From NCBI GenBank assembly GCA_964577955.1, contig CAZOAZ010000005.1, forward strand, positions 62,001 through 126,000: a stretch of DNA of 64,000 nt, read 5' to 3'. The stretch is from CADEEX01 sp964577955 (GTDB lineage: Bacteria > Acidobacteriota > Vicinamibacteria > Vicinamibacterales > CAVVIG01). Under the pieces are notes generated by a model, which saw nothing but the letters and a program-made list of their open reading frames with translations, did not search any database and had not been told where the DNA came from. This document shows, piece after piece, positions 7,046-14,985 of this stretch (position 1 is its first letter; every line of letters begins with the position of its first letter). The translations under genes and the position numbers were made by a program.

Positions 7046-9174
7046 TGCCGCAGCAGCCGGATCGCGTTGGCGACGACGATGACCGAGGCGCCGGTATCGG
7101 CCAGGATCGCCATCCAGAGTGTCGCCACGCCGGCAACGGCGGCGATCACGAACGCAGCCTTCATCACGAGGGAGATCGCCAGGTTGGCGCGGATGTTGGC
7201 CACTGCCGCGCGGCTCAGACGCAACGCGTAGGGAATCTTGATCAGCTCGTCGGCCATCAGCGCCACGTCCGCGGTCTCGAGCGCGACGTCGCTGCCGGCG
7301 GCGCCCATGGCAATCCCGATGTCAGCGGAAACCAGCGCCGGCGCGTCGTTGATGCCGTCGCCGACCATGGCGACCGTCCCGAACCGCCGCTTGAGATCGT
7401 TGACCACGGTCACTTTGTCTTCGGGCATCAGCTCCGCGCGCACTTCGTCGAGACCCAGTCCAGCGGCAACGGCCTGAGCGGTCGCGGCCGAATCGCCGGT
7501 CAGCATCACCAGCGATTCCACCCCCTGTCGCCTGAGCATATCGAGCGCGTCGCGGCTCGACGCGCGGACCAGGTCGGCGACGGCGATGATGCCGACCGGA
7601 CGCGAACCGATGGCGACGAGGACTGCGGTCAACCCCCGCGCACTCAGCGACTCGAGGTGCTGGTGGACGGCGTCGGAGCAGAGCCGTCTCTCTTCGAAGA
7701 GACGATGGTTACCGAGCGTGACGTGCGCGCCGTCGACTTGTCCCTCGGCGCCGCGGCCATCGAGCGCGGTCACGTCGAGACCGGCCATAGGTACGAGGTT
7801 CAGGCCATCGGCGTGACGGATGATCGCGCGCGCGATCGGGTGCTCTGATCGCCGTTCGACGGCTGCCGCGACGGCGACGACTTGCGCGCCGGGCAGATCG
7901 GTCAGTGTCACGACCTCGATGACATGTGGCGACCCGTGCGTCAGCGTGCCGGTCTTGTCGAACGCGACGCAGCGAACCCGCCCGGCCTTTTCAAGGTGCG
8001 CACCGCCCTTGATCAGCACGCCGTGGCGCGCGGCGGCGGCGAGCGCCGCGACCACCGAGACCGGCGTGGAGATCACCAGCGCGCACGGGCAGGAGACGAC
8101 GAGCAGCACCAGCGCGCGGTAAATCCAGACCTGCCACTCGGCGCCGAAGGCCAGCGGCGGCACGAGCGCCAGAATGAGCGCCAGGACGATGACCGCCGGC
8201 GTATAGACGCGGGCGAACCGTTCGACGAGCGCTTGCGCCGGCGCGCGCTGCGCCTGCGCCTGCTCCACCATGTGCGTGATCCGCGCGAGCGTCGTATCCC
8301 GGCGCAGCTTCGTGACGCGGACATCCATCGCGCCGCGGCCGTTGATGCTGCCGGCAAAGACCTCGTCACCGGGCGCCTTGTCCACGGGCAGCGACTCGCC
8401 GGTGATCGGCGCCTGATTCACCGCGCTCCGGCCGGCGAGCACTTCCCCGTCGAGCGGGATCTTTTCGCCCGGCTTGACGATGATCACGGCGCCGGGCGTC
8501 AGCGAGTCCACCGCGACCAGGTGTTCGCCGTGGTCGTGGCGCACGAGCGCTTCAGCGGGCGACAGATCCATGAGCGCCCGGACCGCCAGACGCGCGCGTT
8601 CGAGCGTGCGGACCTCGAGCGCCTGCGCGATCGCAAAGAGAAATACGACGGCCGCGGCTTCCGACCATTCACCCAACGCGATCGCACCGGCGGCGGCGAT
8701 GAGCATCAGTACGTTGATGTCGAGCGCGCGGACTCGCAGCGCATTCGCGGCCTTGCGGATGGTGGGCGGCGCGCCGGCCGCGATGCCGATGGCAAAGAAC
8801 GCCACGGCCAGCGCCGGAGGGAGCGCGGTGAATCCAAGCGCAAACCCCACCATGGCGCCCACGCCGGAAACGGCAAGCAGCGCGGTTTCGCGCGTCCGGC
8901 TCCCGCGGTCGGCGGCAATCGGCTGTTCGTGCTCGAGCCACGCCCGCATCCCGGCATCGGCAACGGCCGCAGAAATCGCCGACGTCGTCAGTTTCGCGGC
9001 GTCGTACTTGACGTGGAGCCGCTGCCCCATCAGGTCGGCCTCGAAGGTCTCGAGTCCACTGAGGTGCTTGAAGCGGCGCTCGATCAGCGCAACTTCTTCG
9101 CGGCAGTCCATGCCCTCGATCTTGAAGGTGGACTCGGCGTGCAGTTCGCACACGGTGCAGGTGACGGCGGCCAT
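7039..9174 (-). CDS. Zn/Cd/Pb-exporting P1B-type ATPase
   Basis: 711 residues from the ATG at 9174. An N-terminal HMA domain carries GMDCREE, the single-Cys acidic variant seen in cadmium/zinc pumps rather than the copper GMxCxxC. Then come transmembrane helices, the actuator motif TGESLP, the intramembrane SCPCAL metal-binding motif, the phosphorylation site DKTGTLT, the HP motif (EHPIA) and the hinge GDGINDAP. By family it pumps Zn2+, Cd2+ or Pb2+ out across the inner membrane. Its ATG overlaps the TGA of the SmtB-like repressor gene by one base, so the two are translationally coupled in one metal-responsive operon. Confidence 0.93.
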   Translation of the reverse strand: MAAVTCTVCELHAESTFKIEGMDCREEVALIERRFKHLSGLETFEADLMGQRLHVKYDAAKLTTSAISAAVADAGMRAWLEHEQPIAADRGSRTRETALLAVSGVGAMVGFALGFTALPPALAVAFFAIGIAAGAPPTIRKAANALRVRALDINVLMLIAAAGAIALGEWSEAAAVVFLFAIAQALEVRTLERARLAVRALMDLSPAEALVRHDHGEHLVAVDSLTPGAVIIVKPGEKIPLDGEVLAGRSAVNQAPITGESLPVDKAPGDEVFAGSINGRGAMDVRVTKLRRDTTLARITHMVEQAQAQRAPAQALVERFARVYTPAVIVLALILALVPPLAFGAEWQVWIYRALVLLVVSCPCALVISTPVSVVAALAAAARHGVLIKGGAHLEKAGRVRCVAFDKTGTLTHGSPHVIEVVTLTDLPGAQVVAVAAAVERRSEHPIARAIIRHADGLNLVPMAGLDVTALDGRGAEGQVDGAHVTLGNHRLFEERRLCSDAVHQHLESLSARGLTAVLVAIGSRPVGIIAVADLVRASSRDALDMLRRQGVESLVMLTGDSAATAQAVAAGLGLDEVRAELMPEDKVTVVNDLKRRFGTVAMVGDGINDAPALVSADIGIAMGAAGSDVALETADVALMADELIKIPYALRLSRAAVANIRANLAISLVMKAAFVIAAVAGVATLWMAILADTGASVIVVANAIRLLRQD

Positions 9175-9518
9175 CAGCGGCCTCCCCGGTGCGCGCGCTC
9201 CTGCACGTGCTCGAGACCCTGCGCGAAGAGCCCGACGATGTGGTGATCGTCGAGCGCGTAGAAGATCATCTGGCCGGCGCGGCGCTGCCGGACCAGGCGG
9301 GCGTTGCGCAGGAGCCGCAGCTGGTGAGAGACCGCCGAGTCGCTGAGATCGAGGAGCGTGGCGATGTCGCCGACGCACAGCTCGGCGCGGGACAAGGCGT
9401 CCAGAATCCGGACCCGGGTCGCGTCACCCAGAACCTTGAAGGTGTCCGCGAGGTCCGCCACTGACTCCTGATCAAGCAGTGTCGGCCTCACAGACTGAAT
9501 ATCTGAACAAGTGCTCAT
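9174..9518 (-). CDS. ArsR/SmtB-family metal-sensing repressor
   Basis: 114 residues with a winged helix (FKVLGDATRVRILDAL; SDSAVSHQLRLLRNARLV recognition helix). The alpha-5 zinc site of SmtB is complete: D91-x-H93-x10-H104-x2-E107. The ELCVGD motif has only one Cys (C48), so a CadC-type alpha-3N cadmium site is unlikely. By family, zinc binding releases it from DNA and derepresses the adjacent ATPase. The ATG is immediately downstream (on the minus strand) of a TATACT -10-like hexamer and a 24-bp palindrome. Confidence 0.92.
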   Translation of the reverse strand: MSTCSDIQSVRPTLLDQESVADLADTFKVLGDATRVRILDALSRAELCVGDIATLLDLSDSAVSHQLRLLRNARLVRQRRAGQMIFYALDDHHIVGLFAQGLEHVQERAHRGGR

Positions 9519-9532
9519 GTATCCAGTATACA
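9519..9532 (-). promoter_or_regulatory. Putative -10 of the repressor-ATPase operon
   Basis: On the minus strand a TATACT hexamer (9524-9529) lies 5 bases before the ATG of the repressor gene, next to the 9533-9556 palindrome. A hexamer this close implies a very short leader or none. No clear -35 is visible. Confidence 0.35.
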
Positions 9533-9556
9533 GGTGTCAGACACGTGTCTGACACC
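9533..9556. repeat. 24-bp perfect palindrome GTGTCAGACAC type, copy 1
   Basis: GGTGTCAGACAC followed directly by its exact complement, just upstream of the metal repressor gene. It shares its 20-base core with a second palindrome at 9653-9678, so it is more likely a dispersed REP-like element than a gene-specific operator, although it is well placed to affect the promoter. A half copy (GTCTGACACC) lies at 9560-9569. Confidence 0.75.
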
Positions 9557-9652
9557 CCGTCTGACACCGGCGACAGATTTTCAGTGAGTTACGGCCGCGG
9601 GTTGGATGCTACGCACAATAACTTGGGGGTCGTCGGCCTCGACACCACAAGA

Positions 9653-9678
9653 CGGGGTCAGACACGTGTCTGACCCCG
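9653..9678. repeat. 26-bp perfect palindrome GTCAGACAC type, copy 2
   Basis: CGGGGTCAGACAC followed directly by its exact complement, 8 bases beyond the stop codon of the peroxiredoxin gene. It can fold into a 13-bp stem and may act as a terminator or mRNA stabiliser. It belongs to the same family as 9533-9556. Confidence 0.75.
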
Positions 9679-9686
9679 CCCTCTTT

Positions 9687-10151
9687 CTACAGATGAGCGA
9701 GCGAAGCGAGCACTCTGTCGTAGTCGGGCTCGTTCCGCGCGTCGTCGAGGACCTCGCGGTGGCGGATGACGCCGTGGCCGTCGATGACGAAGACGGCGCG
9801 TTTGGCGATGCCGTGGAGCCCGATCATGTCGGGATTCACGACCCCATATGCTTGAATCGTGTGTTTGTTGAAGTCGCTCAGCAGCGGGAAGTTGAGGTGC
9901 TGTTGATCGTGAAATGCCTTCAGCGCGAAAAACGTATCGACACTGATGCCGAACACCTGCGCGTGCGCGGCGTTGAGCTTCGCGAGCTGGTCGCGGAAGT
10001 GGCAGAGCTCCTTCTGACACACGGAACTGAACGCCGCCGGAAAGAACGCCAGGACGACCGGATGCCCGCGGTGCGCGCTGAGCGTCACGGGTTGCCGATC
10101 GTGATTCATGAGCGTGAAGTCCGGCGCGGGCGTTCCAACGTCTACAGACAT
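9687..10151 (-). CDS. Thioredoxin-fold peroxiredoxin (AhpC/TSA, AhpE/Bcp-like)
   Basis: 154 residues with the peroxiredoxin active-site layout: strand VVLAFFPAAFSSVC holds the peroxidatic Cys, followed by QKELC with a possible nearby resolving Cys. PDFTLMNHD and VFGISVDTFFALKAF are the other family signatures. By family it reduces hydrogen peroxide or alkyl hydroperoxides in the cytoplasm. GGAGGC precedes the ATG. The final residues (VLASLAHL) are encoded by a GAGCGAGCGAAGCGAGC phrase that also occurs at 28,178-28,191 after the microcompartment genes, a sign that repeat sequence has reached the gene end. Confidence 0.88.
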   Translation of the reverse strand: MSVDVGTPAPDFTLMNHDRQPVTLSAHRGHPVVLAFFPAAFSSVCQKELCHFRDQLAKLNAAHAQVFGISVDTFFALKAFHDQQHLNFPLLSDFNKHTIQAYGVVNPDMIGLHGIAKRAVFVIDGHGVIRHREVLDDARNEPDYDRVLASLAHL

Positions 10152-10281
10152 GCTGCCTCCAGACCTGTCAGTCTAAAGGACCGGACCGAGCTACACATTT
10201 CCCCGGGCTTCGGCTAGAGTTTTGGGTTTGGCGGGAGTCAGTGCTCGCCCTTCTATATCAATTACTTAGGGAGTTGTTCCT

Positions 10282-11253
10282 GTGATCGAGGTACAGCACC
10301 TCACCAAACGCTACGGCCCCTTCACCGCAGTCGACGACGTCAGCTTTCGCGTCGAGCGCGGTGAAATTCTCGGATTTCTCGGACCCAACGGCGCCGGCAA
10401 GACCACGACCATGCGGATCCTGACCGGCTACATGCCGGCTACGGACGGCAAGGCGGTGGTCGCCGGCTTCGACGTCTTCGATCAGCCGATCGAGGCGAAA
10501 CGCCGCACCGGCTACCTGCCGGAAACGCCGCCGCTCTATCCCGACATGAGCGTCGTCGAATACCTGACGTTCGTCGCCAAGATCAAAGGTGTGCCGCCCG
10601 CCGAGCGGAAGCAGCGCATCAAGACGATCATGGAGCGGACGCGGATTGACGACATGGCCAAGCGGCTCTGCGCGCGCCTCTCGAAAGGCTACAAGCAGCG
10701 CGTCGGTCTGGCCCAGGCACTCATCCATAACCCCGACGTGCTGATTCTGGACGAGCCGACCGCCGGCCTCGACCCGAAGCAGATCATCGAAACCCGCCAG
10801 CTGATCAAGGAACTGGCCGGGGATCACACGATCATCCTCAGCACGCACATCCTGCCGGAAGTCTCGCAGACGTGTCAGCGCGTCGTGATCATCAACAAGG
10901 GTCACGTCGTGGCCGTCGACACGCCCGACAACCTCACGGCGCGGCTGCGCGGCTCGGAAACGCTCTACGTGCAGGTCGACGCCAACGGCACCGACGCCGC
11001 GGCAGCGCTCTCGCGCATCGCCGGCGTCACCCGCGTCTCCGAATCGGACCGGCGTAATCAGCTGATTGGGTATGAAGTCGAAAGCGAGCAGGGGCACGAC
11101 GTCCGCCGCGAGCTGGCCCGCGCCGTCGTGCAGAACGGCTGGGGGCTCCTCGAACTGCGTCCGATGCGGATGAGCCTCGAGGAAATCTTCCTCTCGCTGA
11201 CCACCGAGGACGCGGCGCACATCGCGGCCGGAGAGGAGACCGCTCATGCGTAA
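10282..11253 (+). CDS. ABC transporter ATP-binding protein (GldA/NatA-like)
   Basis: 323 residues from a GTG at 10,282 with AGGGAG 8 bases upstream. Walker A GPNGAGKTTT (about residues 37-46), signature LSKGYKQRVGLAQAL, Walker B VLILDEPTAGLDP and the H-loop STHIL are intact. The C-terminal about 90 residues form the DUF4162-type extension (LYVQVDANG, ELRPMRMSLEEIFLSLT) common in NatA/GldA subunits. It is the first gene of a four-gene operon and overlaps the permease gene by 8 bases. It powers the inner-membrane permease encoded next; the substrate is unknown. Confidence 0.9.
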   Translation: MIEVQHLTKRYGPFTAVDDVSFRVERGEILGFLGPNGAGKTTTMRILTGYMPATDGKAVVAGFDVFDQPIEAKRRTGYLPETPPLYPDMSVVEYLTFVAKIKGVPPAERKQRIKTIMERTRIDDMAKRLCARLSKGYKQRVGLAQALIHNPDVLILDEPTAGLDPKQIIETRQLIKELAGDHTIILSTHILPEVSQTCQRVVIINKGHVVAVDTPDNLTARLRGSETLYVQVDANGTDAAAALSRIAGVTRVSESDRRNQLIGYEVESEQGHDVRRELARAVVQNGWGLLELRPMRMSLEEIFLSLTTEDAAHIAAGEETAHA

Positions 11254-12013
11254 CATCCTGGCGATCGCGCAGAAGGAACTGCGTTCGTACTTCGCCTCGC
11301 CGATCGCCTATCTGGTGATTGGCTTCTTCTCGCTGCTCTACGGCTATTTCTTCGCCGTGATGCTCAGCTACTTCGTCCGCGCCGGGTTGAACGCCGGCCA
11401 GATGGGTGGCCCGCAGGTCCTGAACATCAACCAGGACATGCTCCGGCCGGTGCTTCAGAACGTCACCGTGCTGCTGCTCTTCGTGCTGCCGGCGATGACG
11501 ATGCGGACCTACTCCGAGGAACGCCGTTCCGGCACCATCGAACTGCTGCTCACCTCGCCGCTCAGCGACTTCCAGATCATCATGGGCAAGTTCCTCGGCG
11601 CGCTGGGACTCTACTCGGTGATGATCGGCGTCACGCTGATCCACATCCTGGTGCTATTCATCTACGGCAGCCCCGAGTGGAAACCCATCGTCACGTCGTA
11701 TCTCGGACTGCTCCTCCTCGGCGGCAGCTTCCTGTCGGTCGGCCTCTTCATCTCGACGCTTACGACCAACCAGATCGTCGCGTACATTTCCACGTTCTCG
11801 GTCTTTCTGCTGCTTTGGGTAGTGAGCTGGATCGGTAGCTTCACGACCGGCCTGCTCACGGACGTCACGGCGTACCTGTCGATCACCGAGCACTTCGACG
11901 ACTTCTCGAAGGGCATCATCGACACGACGCATGTCATCTACTACCTGAGTCTGATCTCCTTTGGTCTGTTTCTGACCGCCAGGTCGGTCGACACAGAACG
12001 GTGGCGCGGATAA
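11246..12013 (+). CDS. ABC-2-type permease (GldF-like)
   Basis: 255 residues, six hydrophobic helices and the ABC-2 signature (FASPIAYLVIGFF near the start; MRTYSEERRSGTIELLLTSPLSDFQIIMGK in the first cytoplasmic loop, which contacts the ATPase). It is the membrane partner of the preceding ATP-binding protein. Its TAA stop overlaps the ATG of the GldG-like gene by one base. In Bacteroidetes the homologous GldAFG complex is linked to gliding; in other phyla the role is unknown, so no motility role is claimed. Confidence 0.87.
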   Translation: MRNILAIAQKELRSYFASPIAYLVIGFFSLLYGYFFAVMLSYFVRAGLNAGQMGGPQVLNINQDMLRPVLQNVTVLLLFVLPAMTMRTYSEERRSGTIELLLTSPLSDFQIIMGKFLGALGLYSVMIGVTLIHILVLFIYGSPEWKPIVTSYLGLLLLGGSFLSVGLFISTLTTNQIVAYISTFSVFLLLWVVSWIGSFTTGLLTDVTAYLSITEHFDDFSKGIIDTTHVIYYLSLISFGLFLTARSVDTERWRG

Positions 12014-13584
12014 TGGTCAAACGAATCTTCAACATCATCGGCTGGGTCGGCACCGTGCTCGTGCTCGGTGCCGTCGCCGTTCGTCTTCGCACCTCCATGG
12101 ACCAGCGCTACGCGACGTGGCTCGCCGAGGCGGGCCTCGCCTGCATGGTCCTGTACATCGTCAGCCAGTGGCGTGAAATCGGCACTTTCTTCACGCGCCG
12201 CCAGGCCCGTTACGGCACGCTCGCCGCGACCAGCGTCCTGATTGGGCTCGGCATCCTCATCGCGATCAACTACATCGGCAAGCGCCAGAACAAGCGCTGG
12301 GATCTCACGGCCGCCAAGCAGTTCAGCCTCTCGGATCAGAGCCGCAAGGTGCTGACCGACCTGAAGGAACCGCTGAAGGTCATGGTCTTCGCGAAGGAAC
12401 CGGACTTCCAAGGCTTTCGCGATCGTCTGAAGGAATACGAGTACACCTCGAAGCAGCTGACGACCGAGTACATCGATCCGGACAAGAAGCCGTCCGCTGC
12501 CCAGCAGAACAAGGTCGAGCAGTACAACACGATCGTCTTCAACTACCAGGGCCGAACCGAGCGGACCACGGCCAATACCGAGCAGGACATCACCAACACG
12601 ATCATCAAGGTGGTGACCGGCGCCCAGAAGAAGGTCTACTTCACGCAGGGGCACGGCGAAAAAGACACCGCGTCTTCCGAACGCGAAGGCTACAGCACGA
12701 TCGTCCAGGCGCTGGGCCAGGAGAACTACGGCGTCGAGAAGATCGTGCTCGCGCAGGCAGGCTCCGTCCCGGACGGAGCCGCGGCGGTCGTCGTCGCCGG
12801 ACCGAAGACCGATTTCTTCCCGCCTGAGATCGAGGCGCTCAAGGCCTATCTCGCGAAGAACGGCAAGGTGCTGCTGATGCTCGATCCGCCGGACAAGGTG
12901 GACAGCGCGCCGCTGACCAGCCTCGTGGCGCTGGCTCACGACTGGGGCGTCGACGTCGGCAACAGCATCGTCGTCGACGCGAGCGGGATGGGACGGCTGA
13001 TCGGCACCGACGCGTCGGTCCCGGTCGCGGCGAACTATCCGCAGCATCCGATCACCGATCGGTTCAACGTGATCACCGCGTATCCGCTCGCCCGCGCCCT
13101 CACGCCCGTGACGGGCGGCGTCAACGGCCACACCGCGCAGACCTTCGTCGAATCGAGCCCGCGCAGCTGGGCCGAAACCGATCTCAAGGCGCTGTTGACC
13201 GAAGGCAAAGTCGAGCTGAACGAGGACAAGGGCGACAAGACCGGTCCGGTCGCAATCGCCGCCGCCGTCTCCGCGCCCGGTGAGGCCCCCAAAGACGCGC
13301 CCGCCGATGCGCCGAAGCCCGAAGCCCGCGTCGTGATCGTTGGCGATTCGGACTTCGCCTCGAACGGCGTTCTCGGGATTCAGGGTAACCGCGATCTGTT
13401 CATGAACACCGTCGGCTGGCTGTCGCAGCAGGAGAACCTGATCTCGCTGCGGCCGAAAGACGCGGAGGACCGCCGGCTTACGCTCACCGCGACGCAGCAG
13501 AACAACATCACCTGGATGTCGCTCCTGGTCATTCCAGCCGTGATCTTCGGCACCGGCATCTTCAGCTGGTGGAAAAGGCGGTAG
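12013..13584 (+). CDS. GldG-like ABC auxiliary protein
   Basis: 523 residues. Two N-terminal membrane helices (about residues 10-80), a large extracytoplasmic domain of the ABC_transp_aux/GldG family (LTAAKQFSLSDQSRKVLTDL, VYFTQGHGEKD, LLMLDPPD) and a C-terminal membrane helix (WMSLLVIPAVIFGTGIFSWW) before a KRR end. The domain resembles the GldG/IFT52 Rossmann-like fold. ATG at 12,013 overlaps the preceding stop. Together with the ATPase and permease it forms the conserved GldA-F-G arrangement. Confidence 0.87.
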   Translation: MVKRIFNIIGWVGTVLVLGAVAVRLRTSMDQRYATWLAEAGLACMVLYIVSQWREIGTFFTRRQARYGTLAATSVLIGLGILIAINYIGKRQNKRWDLTAAKQFSLSDQSRKVLTDLKEPLKVMVFAKEPDFQGFRDRLKEYEYTSKQLTTEYIDPDKKPSAAQQNKVEQYNTIVFNYQGRTERTTANTEQDITNTIIKVVTGAQKKVYFTQGHGEKDTASSEREGYSTIVQALGQENYGVEKIVLAQAGSVPDGAAAVVVAGPKTDFFPPEIEALKAYLAKNGKVLLMLDPPDKVDSAPLTSLVALAHDWGVDVGNSIVVDASGMGRLIGTDASVPVAANYPQHPITDRFNVITAYPLARALTPVTGGVNGHTAQTFVESSPRSWAETDLKALLTEGKVELNEDKGDKTGPVAIAAAVSAPGEAPKDAPADAPKPEARVVIVGDSDFASNGVLGIQGNRDLFMNTVGWLSQQENLISLRPKDAEDRRLTLTATQQNNITWMSLLVIPAVIFGTGIFSWWKRR

Positions 13585-13587
13585 GCG

Positions 13588-14985
13588 ATGAGCAGACTGC
13601 TCTCGACTATCGCGCTGCTCGTCGTTCTCCTCGGACTGGGCGCCTACATCTATTGGGGCCAGCCCGGACCGTCGACCGACACGGCCAGCAAGCAGGAAAA
13701 ACTCTTCACCGTCGACTCGACGAAGCTCGAGGAGCTGAAGGTCAAGTCGGAGTCCGGCGAGGTGACCTCGCTCACCAAGGACAACGGCGCCTGGAAGCTG
13801 ACGGCCCCGATTGCCGTCGGCGCCTCGGAGAGCGATGCCTCGGCGATCGCCAACGCCATTGCCGCGCTCGACGTGGACCGGGTCGTTGACGAGAATCCCG
13901 CGGACCTCAAGGAGTACGGACTCGACGCACCGCGGCTCGAGGTCGAGTTCAAGGGCGACGGCGGCAAGGCGGCCGGCAAGCTGCTCGTGGGCGCGAAGTC
14001 GCCGACCGGCACCAACCTCTTCGCCAAGCGCGAAGATCAGAAGCGGGTCGTGCTCATCGGCCAGTACAACGAGAGCACCTTCAACAAGTCGACGTTCGAT
14101 CTCCGCGACAAAGCGATCATCAAGATCGATCGCGCCAAGGTCGACGGCGCCGATCTGAACGTCGGCGGCAAAGTCGCCGAATTCGCCAAGGCCAACGGCG
14201 AATGGACGATGACCAAGCCAAAGCAGGCGCGAGCCGACTTCTCGGCGCTCGAGGGGCTGCTCGGCCACGTCGAGTCGTTGCAGATGAAGTCGATCGTCTC
14301 GACGAACCCGACGCCCGCCGACCTGAAGAAATACGGCTTCGACAAACCGGACGCGACCGTCAACCTGCATCTGGGCAGCGCGCGGGCGACGCTCCTCGTC
14401 GGCGGCAAGATGGACGAAGCCACGGTGTACGTACGCGACTCGTCCAAGCCGGATGTCTACACCGTCGACGGTGCGGCGGCGGCGGACTTCAAGAAGGCCG
14501 CTGACGACTACCGCAAGAAGGAGCTTTTCGATCTCCGCGCCTTCAACGCGACCCACGTCGAGATCACCCGGAACGGCCAGACCATCGTGCTCGATCGCGT
14601 CAAAGCCGCGAAGGAAGGCGAAGCCGACACGTGGCACCGCACCAGCCCGACGGTCGGCGATCCGGATCGCTCGAAGGTCGAAACGCTCCTCGCCGGTCTG
14701 GCCGACATCCGCGCCACATCGTTCGTGGACACGACCGCCAAGACCGGACTCGACAAGCCGGCGCTCACCGTCGTCGCCAAGTTCGACGAGGGCAAGAAGG
14801 AAGAACGCGTCGTGTTCGGAAAGAACGGAAGCGACGTGTTCGCCTCGCGCAAGGACGACCCGGGCGCATCGAAAGTCGACAGCGAAAAATTCGACGAGGC
14901 CAACAAGAACCTCGATGAAGTCCTGAAGGATGCACCGCCGCCCGCTCCAGCGGCAGCGCCGGCCGCCGCGCCTGCACCAAAGTAG
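13588..14985 (+). CDS. DUF4340 repeat protein
   Basis: 465 residues, starting 3 bases after the GldG-like gene. One N-terminal membrane anchor (about residues 2-22), then an extracytoplasmic region with repeated DUF4340 units: each has KLTAP or MTKP, an EYGLDAP or KYGFDKP turn, and a GKLLVGAK or ATLLVGGK strand. It ends in an Ala/Pro tail. DUF4340 proteins regularly follow GldG-like genes and are thought to belong to the same export complex; the biochemical role is unknown. The operon ends here, 9 bases before a triple 18-bp repeat. Confidence 0.85.
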   Translation: MSRLLSTIALLVVLLGLGAYIYWGQPGPSTDTASKQEKLFTVDSTKLEELKVKSESGEVTSLTKDNGAWKLTAPIAVGASESDASAIANAIAALDVDRVVDENPADLKEYGLDAPRLEVEFKGDGGKAAGKLLVGAKSPTGTNLFAKREDQKRVVLIGQYNESTFNKSTFDLRDKAIIKIDRAKVDGADLNVGGKVAEFAKANGEWTMTKPKQARADFSALEGLLGHVESLQMKSIVSTNPTPADLKKYGFDKPDATVNLHLGSARATLLVGGKMDEATVYVRDSSKPDVYTVDGAAAADFKKAADDYRKKELFDLRAFNATHVEITRNGQTIVLDRVKAAKEGEADTWHRTSPTVGDPDRSKVETLLAGLADIRATSFVDTTAKTGLDKPALTVVAKFDEGKKEERVVFGKNGSDVFASRKDDPGASKVDSEKFDEANKNLDEVLKDAPPPAPAAAPAAAPAPK

